Shown here piece after piece: positions 1 through 8,269 of a stretch of DNA of 64,000 nt. The notes below the pieces were generated by a model. The model was not told the DNA's origin. It searched no databases and saw nothing but the letters and a program-made list of their open reading frames with translations. Source of the stretch: Albibacillus kandeliae (lineage in GTDB: Bacteria; Pseudomonadota; Alphaproteobacteria; Rhodobacterales; Rhodobacteraceae); contig NZ_QEHM01000003.1 of assembly GCF_003116585.1 (NCBI RefSeq), forward strand, positions 854,916 to 918,915. Direction: 5' to 3'. A program made the position numbers and the translations under genes. Numbering within the stretch: the first letter of the stretch is position 1; every line of letters begins with the position of its first letter.

Positions 1-2
1 TC

Positions 3-140
3 CCGCTGACGGTGATCCTGCCCTTCTGGATGGGAGAGCCGGGCATCTGGTGGAGCGGTCCCCTGGCCGAACTCTTGGTGTTGGGTCTGACCATTGCTGC
101 GGTTGCGAGCTACCGGAGGAACCGGCCGGTTCCCGCGTAA
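3..140 (+). CDS. C-terminus of a membrane transporter, probably MATE family (partial)
   Basis: Only the last 45 codons are inside the window, ending in TAA at 138-140. The peptide has a short loop with GEPGIWWSGPLAE, one hydrophobic helix (LLVLGLTIAAVA) and a short basic tail (SYRRNRP). A 'G-IW-aGP-aE' turn before a last helix and a basic tail is typical of the C-terminus of MATE drug/sodium antiporters, which sit in the inner membrane. The rest of the gene lies to the left, so other polytopic transporters cannot be excluded. Confidence 0.5.
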   Translation, partial: PLTVILPFWMGEPGIWWSGPLAELLVLGLTIAAVASYRRNRPVPA

Positions 141-246
141 CTTTGCCACCGGATTCGGCAGATCGGGGTCATTGCGCCTATATTGGGAGTCCCGGCCATG
201 AGTCGGGAGCAACGCCAGTCAACGAATCCACGAGGAGGTTGGACCG

Positions 247-429
247 ATGGAAGCGATGCAAGTGAGCGAATACGCGAGAGCGCTGTACCGGACCCATGGC
301 CCCAAGGCCGAAGCGGAAGTCGCCCGCAAGATGCACGAGTGCCGCGAGGCGGGCCGCATCGAGGAAGCGGAGGACTGGAGTGCGATCCGGAGGGTCATCT
401 CTGGCCTGCGCGGTCCCAGCCAGACCTGA
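247..429 (+). CDS. Small conserved-looking hypothetical protein, 60 aa
   Basis: The ATG at 247 follows a strong Shine-Dalgarno (AGGAGG, about 233-238). The product is acidic and helical, has no signal peptide or membrane segment, and is rich in Glu, Ala and Arg (MEAMQVSEYARALYRTHGPK start). It stands alone between the transporter end and a perfect hairpin terminator, which supports a real transcription unit. I do not recognise a domain. Small helical proteins of this kind are common single genes in Rhodobacterales, but no function can be inferred. Confidence 0.7.
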   Translation: MEAMQVSEYARALYRTHGPKAEAEVARKMHECREAGRIEEAEDWSAIRRVISGLRGPSQT

Positions 430-443
430 CCGGACAGAATGCG

Positions 444-468
444 AAAGGGGCGGCCGCGCCGCCCCTTT
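444..468. terminator. Bidirectional hairpin terminator between convergent genes
   Basis: A perfect 10-bp stem (AAAGGGGCGG, 444-453, with CCGCCCCTTT, 459-468) closes a 5-base loop. It lies between the stop of the 60-aa gene on the plus strand and the stop of gabD on the minus strand, and the A/T ends make it usable in both directions. Confidence 0.75.
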
Positions 469-485
469 CCCTTGCACAGAGCCTG

Positions 486-1961
486 TCAGAGGCTCATGCA
501 GAGATATTTCATCTCCAGATAGTCTTCCATGCCGTGATGGCTGCCTTCGCGGCCAAGACCCGACTGCTTGACGCCGCCGAACGGCGCGAGCTCGGTCGAG
601 ATAAGGCCGGTGTTGATGCCGACCATGCCGTACTCCAGCGCCTCGGCCACCTTGTAGACCCGCGACAGGTCCTTTGCGTAGAAGTAGGAGGCCAGACCGA
701 AGATGGTGTCGTTCGCCATCTCGATCACTTCGTCCTCGGTCTCGAACTTGAACAGCGGGGCCAGAGGGCCAAAGGTTTCGTCCTTGGAGACCTTCATGTC
801 CTGCGTCACGCCCGTGACGATGGTGGGCTCGAAGAAGGTGCCGCCCAGCGCGTGCTCCTTGCCGCCCGCGATGACCTTGCCGCCGTGCGAGGTGACGTCT
901 TCGAGGTGCTCTTTCACCTTTTCGACTGCCTCGGCGTTGATCAGCGGGCCGGTGGTGGTGCCCTCGGCGAGGCCGTCGCCGACCTTCAGCTTGTTCACGG
1001 CCTCGGCCAGCTTGGCGGCGAAGGCGTCATAGACGCCGGCCTGCACGTAGATGCGGTTTGCACAGACGCAGGTCTGGCCGTTGTTGCGGAACTTGCAGAT
1101 CATCGCGCCTTCGACGGCGGCGTCGATGTCCGCGTCGTCAAACACGATGAAGGGCGCATTGCCGCCCAGTTCCATCGAGCACTTCATCACCTGATCTGCG
1201 GCCTGACGCAGCAGGATGCGGCCGACCTCGGTCGAGCCGGTGAAGGTCAGCTTGCGCACCTTGTGGTTCTCGCAGAACTCCTTGCCGACCTCCGAGGCGC
1301 GCTCGGACGGCACGACGTTGAACACACCGGCGGGGATACCCGCACGTTCGGCCAGCACCGCCAGCGCCAATGCCGACAGCGGGGTTTCGGAGGCCGGGCG
1401 CGCGACAAAGGCACAGCCCGCGGCCAGCGCCGGGCCAGCCTTGCGGGTGATCATCGCGTTGGGGAAGTTCCACGGCGTGATCGAGGCGGCGACACCGATC
1501 GGCTGCTTGATCACCGTGATGCGCTTGTCGCGCTGGTGGCCGGGAATGGTCTCGCCATAGACCCGCTTGGCCTCTTCCGCGAAGAACTCGACGAAGGAGG
1601 CGCCGTAGTGGATTTCGCCGGTGGCCTCGGCCTTGGGCTTGCCCTGTTCGGCGGTCAGGATGATCCCGAGATCCTCGGCGTTCTGGGTCATCAGATCGAA
1701 CCACTTGCGCAGGATGGCCGCGCGCTCCTTGCCGGTGAGCTTCGCCCATTCCTTCTGGGCCGCGTAGGCGTTGTCGATCGCCTTGGCGACCTGTGCGCGG
1801 CTGAGGCTGGCGACTTCGGCGATCACGTCGCCGCGCGCCGGGTTGGTGACCGCGAAGGTGCCGTCCTCGCCGTCGACCCATGTGCCGCCGATATAGCCCT
1901 TGGTGGCCAGCAGGTCGGGATCTTTGAGAAGGGATTTGAGGTCGGTGGTTGCGTCCAGCAT
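486..1961 (-). CDS. gabD: Succinate-semialdehyde dehydrogenase, 491 aa
   Basis: This is a full-length aldehyde dehydrogenase that oxidises succinate semialdehyde to succinate with NAD(P)+, feeding GABA and related carbon into the TCA cycle in the cytosol. Visible motifs are TPWNFP near 162-167, the general base E264 in MELGG, and the nucleophile C298 in NNGQTCVC. The second cysteine, C300, is the arrangement seen in SSADH enzymes, where the pair can form a redox switch. The start at 1961 (MLDATTDLK) was chosen because GGAGG lies just upstream and family members begin here; an upstream extension to 2090 is open but not family-like. Glutarate-semialdehyde is an alternative substrate in this family. 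Confidence 0.92.
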   Translation of the reverse strand: MLDATTDLKSLLKDPDLLATKGYIGGTWVDGEDGTFAVTNPARGDVIAEVASLSRAQVAKAIDNAYAAQKEWAKLTGKERAAILRKWFDLMTQNAEDLGIILTAEQGKPKAEATGEIHYGASFVEFFAEEAKRVYGETIPGHQRDKRITVIKQPIGVAASITPWNFPNAMITRKAGPALAAGCAFVARPASETPLSALALAVLAERAGIPAGVFNVVPSERASEVGKEFCENHKVRKLTFTGSTEVGRILLRQAADQVMKCSMELGGNAPFIVFDDADIDAAVEGAMICKFRNNGQTCVCANRIYVQAGVYDAFAAKLAEAVNKLKVGDGLAEGTTTGPLINAEAVEKVKEHLEDVTSHGGKVIAGGKEHALGGTFFEPTIVTGVTQDMKVSKDETFGPLAPLFKFETEDEVIEMANDTIFGLASYFYAKDLSRVYKVAEALEYGMVGINTGLISTELAPFGGVKQSGLGREGSHHGMEDYLEMKYLCMSL

Positions 1962-2181
1962 CGGGGCCTCCTGTTGATGGTATCGTTTCCCGCCTAAGAA
2001 GCACCGGAACCTGCGGTTGTCTAGGCGTAAAGCCCGGGCTTCGCCGGGCGCACCGGGCGGCTTTCGGCAAAGTGGGACTATCGGAAACATAGCGTTCTGA
2101 TGCGCTCCGTAAATGGCTTGTCCCGCGCGCTGCGACGCGGAATGATGCGGCCGATGACGACAGCACCAACGGGAGCCTGGA

Positions 2182-2976
2182 ATGGAACTGGACGACGCCT
2201 ATGCGAATGGCGCCTATATCGCGGGGAGCGACGACTATCCCGATCGCTGGAAGTCGGAGGCCGAAGCCTTCGCGCGAAGCCTCGCGGCGGAGGGACGGGC
2301 GCATCTCGACCTGAGCTACGGCGAAGGTGCGCGCCACCGGTTCGACCTCTTCCTGCCCGAAGGTCAAGCGCTTGGGCTGGTGGTGTTCATCCACGGCGGC
2401 TACTGGCTGGCCTTCGATCGGGGGTACTGGTCGCATCTCGCGGCGGGCCCGCTGGAGCATGGCTGGGCGGTCGCGATGCCGTCCTACGATCTGTGCCCGG
2501 ACGTTCATATTTCCGATATCACGGCCCAGATGTCGCGGGCGGTCGATGCGGCCGCTGCCATGGTGGAAGGACCGATCGCGGTGACCGGCCATTCGGCGGG
2601 CGGGCACCTCTCGGCGCGCATGCTGGCTCCGGGCATGTTGCCGCCCGAGGTGGCAGAACGGCTGAGCCAGGTGGTACCGATCTCTCCGCTGAGCGACCTC
2701 GCCCCGCTGATGCAGACGACGATGAACGAGAAATTGCGGCTCACGCCGGAGGAATCCGCAGCCGAGAGTCCCGTTCTGCAGCCGATGCCGGACGTGCCCG
2801 TCACGGTGTGGGTCGGTGGTGACGAGCGCCCCGCCTTCCTCGACCAGGCGCAGTGGCTGGCCGACGCCTGGGGCTGTCCGCGCGTGGTTGCGCCCGGTAG
2901 GCATCACTTCGACGTCATCGAGGCGCTGGCCGATCCGGAGAGCGACCTCGTGGCGGTGCTGACCGGCGAAGCCTGA
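2182..2976 (+). CDS. Alpha/beta hydrolase, arylformamidase-like, 264 aa
   Basis: This is a cytosolic serine hydrolase of the alpha/beta fold. The oxyanion motif HGGYW, the nucleophile elbow GHSAGG, an acidic residue in VGGDERP and a late histidine in GRHHFD give a complete catalytic triad. HGGxW plus GHSAG is the hallmark of kynurenine formamidase-type enzymes in tryptophan breakdown, but no kynureninase or tryptophan dioxygenase gene is nearby, so the substrate is open. The start has GGGAG (2171-2175) upstream. The next gene begins 4 bases after the stop, suggesting co-transcription. Confidence 0.8.
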   Translation: MELDDAYANGAYIAGSDDYPDRWKSEAEAFARSLAAEGRAHLDLSYGEGARHRFDLFLPEGQALGLVVFIHGGYWLAFDRGYWSHLAAGPLEHGWAVAMPSYDLCPDVHISDITAQMSRAVDAAAAMVEGPIAVTGHSAGGHLSARMLAPGMLPPEVAERLSQVVPISPLSDLAPLMQTTMNEKLRLTPEESAAESPVLQPMPDVPVTVWVGGDERPAFLDQAQWLADAWGCPRVVAPGRHHFDVIEALADPESDLVAVLTGEA

Positions 2977-2980
2977 GGCG

Positions 2981-3823
2981 GTGCGACGGCTCCTGCGGAT
3001 TGCCATGCTGCTGTTCCCGGCCGTGCCGGGGACCGTGGCAGCGCAGGTGCCGCCGCCCCTTCCCGGCATTGCCGCGGCCGAGATCGACCCCTCGACCCTC
3101 AGTGATGAGGAACTGCTCGACCTGCTGAACCAGCTCGAACGGGGGCGCCAGCGGCGGCCCACGCGGGTCAGCAACTTTGGCGTTCCCTCGGGCTTCGGCC
3201 TGCCCAGCCGCGTGGGGTTCGTCGGGCTGGCGGCCACCAACAAGCGGGACCGCAGGTTCGAGGACGACTGGGACGCGTCGCTGGTCTTTGGCATGGGATT
3301 CGGCGACGCCGACCGGGCCATCGCGGTGACGCCGATGGTCGACATAACCTCGCTCACACCCTACCATATCGGCGAGTCCGGCAAGATCGGTGTGACCCTC
3401 AGCCGGAACTTCAGCTTTGGCGGTACATGGCAGGGCGGTGTCGCGCTCGATCTGCAGAACCTTGTGACATGGGGCGATTCCAACCTGCTGAACCCGGACG
3501 CGAACCTCGCCGTTTCGGGGATCCGGCCTGCGGACGAAGCCTTTGGCCTGCCCATGATGCTCACCTTTGGCTACGGCAGCGGGATCAGGGACCGGGGCAC
3601 CGAGCCTGGCGTCTTCGGCGGTGTCGGCCTCGGCCTCAGCGACCGCTATGGCGCCAGCCTGTCCTGGTACGGGGACGAATGGATCGGGGGGGTGGCGACC
3701 TGGGGCCTTGCCCAGAGAAACTTGCAGATTTCGCTGGGCGTCGGTGATATAACCGATCGCATATCGGGCCGCCGATTGCTGGTGGCAGTTTCCTTTGCGC
3801 GCGCCTTTGGCCGGGCGCCTTGA
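2981..3823 (+). CDS. Exported protein, probable outer-membrane beta-barrel, 280 aa
   Basis: The GTG start at 2981 gives an arginine-rich n-region, a hydrophobic core and an AxA-like cleavage site (signal peptide about 1-21, ending VAAQ). After a Pro-rich and acidic linker with 'DEELLDLLNQLERG', the rest alternates polar and hydrophobic residues with many Gly, Phe and Trp, and ends in a strand (LLVAVSFARAF) close to the C-terminus, as in small outer-membrane barrels. I do not recognise a named family. A later ATG at 3005 would shorten the signal peptide. It overlaps or abuts the next small exported gene (TGATG), which suggests the two work together. Confidence 0.7.
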   Translation: MRRLLRIAMLLFPAVPGTVAAQVPPPLPGIAAAEIDPSTLSDEELLDLLNQLERGRQRRPTRVSNFGVPSGFGLPSRVGFVGLAATNKRDRRFEDDWDASLVFGMGFGDADRAIAVTPMVDITSLTPYHIGESGKIGVTLSRNFSFGGTWQGGVALDLQNLVTWGDSNLLNPDANLAVSGIRPADEAFGLPMMLTFGYGSGIRDRGTEPGVFGGVGLGLSDRYGASLSWYGDEWIGGVATWGLAQRNLQISLGVGDITDRISGRRLLVAVSFARAFGRAP

Positions 3824-3837
3824 TGGAGTTTCAGTTT

Positions 3838-4146
3838 ATGCGTTTCACGGCAATCCTGCCCCTCGCCCTTGCCGCATCCCCCGTTCTGGCCGGTGATCAG
3901 TACGTGACGGTGATGCCCGACTACGTCTTCGTGACCAAGACCGACACGGTCTATTCGATGGACTATTCCTCGGGTCCGATTACCGGTGGCGTGGGCAATG
4001 ACTCTCTCGCGGCGTCCGGTGCCTCTGCCGCTCCGGCGGCGACCGTGGGCGGACAGGTCGTCGCCACCTCCGGGTTGAGCCGGGGTGAAAGCGATGCACT
4101 TTACGCCAGGCTCCTCGCAGAAGCCAAGGCGCGCAAGCTGCGCTGA
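3838..4146 (+). CDS. Small exported protein, 102 aa
   Basis: From the ATG at 3838 (GGAG about 9 bases upstream) the product opens with a clear signal peptide (MRFTAILPLALAASPVLAG). The mature part is short and Ser/Gly/Ala-rich, and ends in a helical basic tail (ALYARLLAEAKARKLR). An ATG at 3823 overlapping the upstream stop (TGATG) would add five residues ahead of the signal peptide and is the main alternative. It directly follows the barrel-like gene and is probably made with it. Function is unknown; a periplasmic partner of the barrel protein is a guess. Confidence 0.6.
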   Translation: MRFTAILPLALAASPVLAGDQYVTVMPDYVFVTKTDTVYSMDYSSGPITGGVGNDSLAASGASAAPAATVGGQVVATSGLSRGESDALYARLLAEAKARKLR

Positions 4147-4279
4147 CTGCGCCGGGGCTTGCAACACGCTCCGATCTGACACAGGGTTTCGCCGGGCTGG
4201 GCGATGGCGTCGCCGCACCTGTGGGTGAGCCCGGTTTCCTGTCCTGAACGCCGGGACCTTTCTGAAAAGGAGGGTCGCG

Positions 4280-5488
4280 ATGACCTCACGTCCTGAATTC
4301 TACCGTTTCCACAATGGCGAGAAGGCCAAGCTGCCGTTCGCGCCCGAGGAATACGAGGCCCGTCTGGAAGAACTGCGCGAGCGCATGGACGCGGCGGGTG
4401 CGACGGCGGCCGTGTTCACCTCGATGCACAACATCGCCTACTACTCGGGGTTCCTCTACTGCTCCTTCGGTCGACCCTATGCCCTCGTGGTGACCGAGAC
4501 CGACAGCGTGACGATTTCCGCCGGCATCGACGCGGGTCAGCCGTGGCGGCGCTGTCATGGCGACAACCTCACCTATACCGACTGGACGCGAGACAACTTC
4601 TGGCGCGCCGTGCGCTCGGTGGCGGGCACCGGCGGCGTGATCGGCTACGAGGCCGACCACCTGACCCTGGCCCAGCGCGACCGGTTGGAGGATTTCCTCG
4701 AACCGCTGACCATCGTCGACCTGTCTCTGACCACCATGCTGCAGCGGATGCACAAGTCCGAGGCCGAGATCGTCCTGATCCGAGAGGGGGCGCGCGTGGC
4801 GGATGTAGGGGGCTATGCGATTCGCGATGCCGTCCGTGCCGGGGTGCGCGAGATCGACGTGGCCATGGCGGGCCGCGACGCGATGGAACTCGAGATCGCC
4901 AGGAGCTTTCCCGACGCCGAGTATCGCGACACCTGGGTCTGGTTCCAGTCGGGCCTGAACACCGATGGCGCGCACAACCCCGTGACGAGTCGCCTGCTGC
5001 AACGGGGCGACATCCTGAGCCTGAATACCTTCCCGATGATCTCGGGCTATTACACCGCTCTGGAACGCACCATGTTCGTGGGCGAGGTGGACGAGGCTTC
5101 ACTGAAGATCTGGGAAGCCAACGTGGCGGCCCACGAATACGGGATGAGCCTGCTGAAACCTGGCGTAAGCTGTGCCGAGGTGACCGGTCAGATCAACCAG
5201 TTCCTATCCGACCGGGACCTTCTGCAATACCGGACCTTTGGTTACGGCCACTCCTTCGGTGTTCTGTCGCACTACTATGGCCGCGAGGCCGGGCTGGAGC
5301 TGCGCGAGGACATCGACACGATTCTGGAGCCCGGAATGGTCATTTCAATGGAGCCGATGCTGACGATTCCACAGGGTCAGCCGGGCGCCGGGGGGTATCG
5401 GGAGCACGATATTCTCGTGATCACCGATGAGGGCTCCGAGGACATCACGGGCTATCCCTTTGGCCCGGGATTCAACGTGGTAGGCTGA
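4280..5488 (+). CDS. Creatinase (creatine amidinohydrolase), 402 aa
   Basis: It hydrolyses creatine to sarcosine and urea. The protein has the two-domain 'pita-bread' layout, with an N-terminal domain containing SFGRPYALVVTE and a C-terminal catalytic half with DGAHNPVTSR and GYGHSFGVLSHYYGREAG. Length matches the Pseudomonas enzyme (about 403 aa), and the catalytic residues known there (His232, Glu262, Glu358) fall at exactly the same numbers here. The metal ligands of the related aminopeptidase P family are not all kept, consistent with a metal-free creatinase. The start has AGGAGG close upstream. Neither sarcosine oxidase nor urease genes are adjacent, so those steps must be encoded elsewhere. 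Confidence 0.9.
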   Translation: MTSRPEFYRFHNGEKAKLPFAPEEYEARLEELRERMDAAGATAAVFTSMHNIAYYSGFLYCSFGRPYALVVTETDSVTISAGIDAGQPWRRCHGDNLTYTDWTRDNFWRAVRSVAGTGGVIGYEADHLTLAQRDRLEDFLEPLTIVDLSLTTMLQRMHKSEAEIVLIREGARVADVGGYAIRDAVRAGVREIDVAMAGRDAMELEIARSFPDAEYRDTWVWFQSGLNTDGAHNPVTSRLLQRGDILSLNTFPMISGYYTALERTMFVGEVDEASLKIWEANVAAHEYGMSLLKPGVSCAEVTGQINQFLSDRDLLQYRTFGYGHSFGVLSHYYGREAGLELREDIDTILEPGMVISMEPMLTIPQGQPGAGGYREHDILVITDEGSEDITGYPFGPGFNVVG

Positions 5489-5631
5489 TCGGAACTGCCG
5501 GGGCGGGGTCGGCAGGGCTCCGCCTTTGGGCGTGACCGGACAGGAACACCCCGGACGATAAAGGGGATTGGCGTTTGACGCAGGGCGTTTCCCGGCTAAT
5601 TGTTGTCGGCAAAACAGAATATGCTCGGCCT

Positions 5632-6447
5632 ATGACCCTCTTTTCCATACCCCGCTTCCTCGTTCTCTCGCTTTCGCTGGCCGCCGTTTCGGCCTGCGGC
5701 GTCCCGGAGGATTCCTACAACCCGCCGAAGGTCGATATCGTCGAGCCCTACGGTCCGGTCGAGGACAACGACATCCTGATCCCGCCGGTCAACCCGGCAT
5801 TCCTTGCGGAGCCGAACCGCCGCGCCGAAGTCTCCTACAACGGCAGCGAGTCTCCGGGCACCATCGTTGTCGATCCCTACGCCAAGTTCCTCTACTTCGT
5901 CGAAGAGGGCGGCATGGCAACCCGCTACCCGGTCGCGGTCGGCCGCGAGGGCAAGAGCTTCAGCGGCCGTGGCACCATCCGCCGCAAGGAGGAATGGCCC
6001 GGCTGGACCCCGACGGCGAACATGCTGCGCACCGAACCCGAGGTTTATGGCCCCTTCAAGCGCGGGATTCCCGGCGGTGTGGCCAGCCCGCTGGGTGCGC
6101 GGGCGCTCTATCTCTATCGCGGCGGGCGCGACACCTACTTCCGCATCCACGGCACCAATGACGCCCAGTCCATCGGCAACGCCAACTCGGCCGGGTGCAT
6201 CCGCCTGTTCAACCAGGACGTGATCCACCTGTTCAACCGGACCGATCTTGGAACCGAGGTCGTGGTGCGAACCTACTCTGAGTCCGTGATGCTGGAAGGT
6301 GCAGAGATGGCCAGCCGCGGTGTGGAACTGCCGCCGACCATCGTGGACCCCGAAGAGGTCTATGCCGCGGTCGAGGCCGAGAAGCAGCGCAAGAGGGACC
6401 TCGAGCAGCAGCGCGCACTGGAAGGCGTCGTCGCCCAGACGGAGTGA
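5632..6447 (+). CDS. L,D-transpeptidase (YkuD domain) lipoprotein, 271 aa
   Basis: It is likely a peptidoglycan cross-linking or lipoprotein-attaching enzyme of the periplasm. The start at 5632 gives a lipoprotein signal peptide with lipobox VSAC (Cys22). The YkuD catalytic motif is complete: His173 in IHGTND and Cys189 in SAGCIRL. The C-terminus is a charged helix. An in-frame TTG at 5575 would put 19 residues in front of the signal peptide and is less likely. It is flanked by a creatinase and a convergent cupin gene, which give no further hint of its role. Confidence 0.88.
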   Translation: MTLFSIPRFLVLSLSLAAVSACGVPEDSYNPPKVDIVEPYGPVEDNDILIPPVNPAFLAEPNRRAEVSYNGSESPGTIVVDPYAKFLYFVEEGGMATRYPVAVGREGKSFSGRGTIRRKEEWPGWTPTANMLRTEPEVYGPFKRGIPGGVASPLGARALYLYRGGRDTYFRIHGTNDAQSIGNANSAGCIRLFNQDVIHLFNRTDLGTEVVVRTYSESVMLEGAEMASRGVELPPTIVDPEEVYAAVEAEKQRKRDLEQQRALEGVVAQTE

Positions 6448-6454
6448 GCTGGCA

Positions 6455-6793
6455 TCACAGCCGGATCACGTAGTCCTTGCGGGTGGTCTCGACCACTTCC
6501 CACGTTCCCGAAAGGCCCGGGCGCAGCATGAAGCTGTCGCCCGCCTTCACCTCGAAAGAGGCTCCTGTCTCGTCGGTGATGATGCTGTGGCCCGAAAGGA
6601 TCCGGCAGTACTCCCACTCGTCGTAGGAAATCCTCCACTTGCCCGGCGTCGCCTCCCAGATGCCGCAGTAGAGACCGTCGCGTTCCTCGAGGTTCCAGGT
6701 GGTGAACACGGGATCGCCCGAGATGACCTTGGCCGGGTCGGGGCGTTCTGTCTCGGGTTCGACCGAGGGGGCGACGGTTTGAAAGCTGGACAT
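6455..6793 (-). CDS. Small cupin protein (DUF861-like), 112 aa
   Basis: This is a single small cupin barrel: WNLEERDGLYCGIWEATPG, then EWEYCRILSG, then VKAGDSFMLRPGLSGTWEV, ending DYVIRL. The spacing and the late 'tWeV' fit the DUF861 / (S)-ureidoglycine aminohydrolase-like cupins, which often act in small-molecule turnover. The usual metal-binding histidines are not obvious, so enzymatic activity is uncertain. The start at 6793 encodes MSSFQTVAPS. Its 3' end faces the transpeptidase gene, with 7 bases between the two stops. Confidence 0.75.
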   Translation of the reverse strand: MSSFQTVAPSVEPETERPDPAKVISGDPVFTTWNLEERDGLYCGIWEATPGKWRISYDEWEYCRILSGHSIITDETGASFEVKAGDSFMLRPGLSGTWEVVETTRKDYVIRL

Positions 6794-6889
6794 CCGGTGG
6801 TTCCTTGCAATGAGATAACCGCCATAGTCCCGCCCCTTGGGCCGGATGCAAGTCCATGCTTCAAGTGTCTTTCTTTTGAGACCGGCATT

Positions 6890-7000
6890 TGCGACACTTC
6901 CCGCGAAAATCCGCTCCGGCGGGGATGTAAATTGATTTAACATTACTACATGATTGGGGGAGCGGTCTGCAGGACCGGTCGGGCCAACGAGGAGCGATAG
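6890..7000 (+). promoter_or_regulatory. AT-rich leader of the unknown operon
   Basis: The interval between the divergent cupin gene and the coiled-coil gene includes an AT-rich stretch around 6926-6952 (GTAAATTGATTTAACATTAC), unlike the GC-rich surroundings and suitable for a promoter -10 region. GAGGAG at 6989-6994 serves as Shine-Dalgarno for the ATG at 7001. I could not assign a convincing -35 element. Confidence 0.4.
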
Positions 7001-8077
7001 ATGGCGGATTTTGATGCGCTGGTGCGCGAGTCCCAGGAAAAAGTTGCCAAGAGCCAGTCGGAGATTCAGGCGATGACGGCCCGGATCGAAGCCGCACGCG
7101 CCAAGATCGACGCGGGGCAGGCGGCCGATATCGACATCGAGAACGCGACGCTGGAGGACGTTCACGCCCATACCGAGGTGATGAACGCCAACATCGCCGA
7201 GCTGATCATGGGCCTCGACGACGTCACCACCGCCTTCTCGAAGGACTTCGACGAGATGCGGAACAAAACCGGGTGGGAGAGTTTTGTCGGCATCTTCTCG
7301 TCGGCCAAGTCCGATTCGATGCGGCAGGAGCGTATGCGCACCGCGTCGATCGACGACAAGCTGCAGGATCTGATCTCGAAGTCCGACGTGATCGTGCAGC
7401 TGCTGGAGGGCCAGCTGGCGATGCTGGAAGAGCAGAAGGTGAAGGTTGGCGACAACCTCACCGGTACGCTGGACGAGCGCGAGGCGGTCGTCGGCGAACT
7501 GGAAAGTCTGCGCGCCGAGATCCTCGCGATGGACCCCAAGATCATCGCGGTCGAGAACAGGATCGCCGTGGAACAGGACGCCGCCGCGCGTACCAAGCTG
7601 GAAACCGAGCTGGCTGACCTGAACAAGACCTACAACGAGATGGTCCAGCAGGAGCAGGTCAAGCTCGCCAAGTCGCAGACGCTGGAGCGCTACATCGAGA
7701 AGGGCAAGACCTGGGTGGATTCGCTGCAGAACCAGGCGGCAACGCAGATGGTGCTGATCAACAAGCTGCAGACGGACACCAAGCAGCGCGTCGTGCTCTA
7801 CGATGCCCTCTCGAAGTCGCTGAAAACGGCCCAGCAGCAGGACATAGCGCACCGTATCAACGAGATCGGTGTGAAGACGGACCAAGAGGCCCAGACCGCC
7901 ATGGCCGCCATCGGCACCGCCACCAACCAGAAGATGGCCGACATGCTGGAAGCGCACGAGGGCCATATGGTTTTTGCCCGCGAAGTGCTGGAAGCCAAGG
8001 CCAAGGCCGACGAGCGCTTTGCCCGCCGGTTCCAGAAGATTGTCGAGAAACATGACAAGAACCTCTATGGCGGGTGA
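7001..8077 (+). CDS. Coiled-coil protein of unknown function, 358 aa; first gene of unknown operon
   Basis: Almost the whole sequence is helical and heptad-like, rich in Glu, Lys, Ala and Gln, without signal peptide or membrane segment. A central part (KVGDNLTGTLDEREAVVGEL) and the repeated Q/K-rich helices give a layout reminiscent of TelA-type toxic-anion proteins or of PspA-like envelope proteins, but I see no diagnostic signature of either. It has a good Shine-Dalgarno and starts a run of same-strand genes reaching 14147 that contains an AAA+ ATPase and membrane proteins. A structural or adaptor role for that ATPase is inference only. Confidence 0.75.
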   Translation: MADFDALVRESQEKVAKSQSEIQAMTARIEAARAKIDAGQAADIDIENATLEDVHAHTEVMNANIAELIMGLDDVTTAFSKDFDEMRNKTGWESFVGIFSSAKSDSMRQERMRTASIDDKLQDLISKSDVIVQLLEGQLAMLEEQKVKVGDNLTGTLDEREAVVGELESLRAEILAMDPKIIAVENRIAVEQDAAARTKLETELADLNKTYNEMVQQEQVKLAKSQTLERYIEKGKTWVDSLQNQAATQMVLINKLQTDTKQRVVLYDALSKSLKTAQQQDIAHRINEIGVKTDQEAQTAMAAIGTATNQKMADMLEAHEGHMVFAREVLEAKAKADERFARRFQKIVEKHDKNLYGG

Positions 8078-8269
8078 CGCGAACCGTCCGTCGCTGGTCA
8101 CGGACAGTTTCGGGTCCGCCCTTTCCGCATCGGTCAATCGTCACCGCGCCTCTTTTGGCATGCGGCCTGGCCACCTAAGCCTTGTGGCTGGGCTTGAGCC
8201 GCATGGCGGCAACGTGCACGTCAACTCCCTTACTGGGGATCTCGGCGCAGGCGACACGGGGGAACGGCC

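Noticed and set aside
183-1997. Open frame of about 600 codons antisense to gabD
   Set aside because: It overlaps the whole of a motif-complete dehydrogenase and crosses the hairpin terminator at 444-468.
7001-8077. Calling the coiled-coil protein a TelA tellurite-resistance protein
   Set aside because: Length and helical layout are similar, but I could not find a specific TelA motif, and coiled coils look alike.
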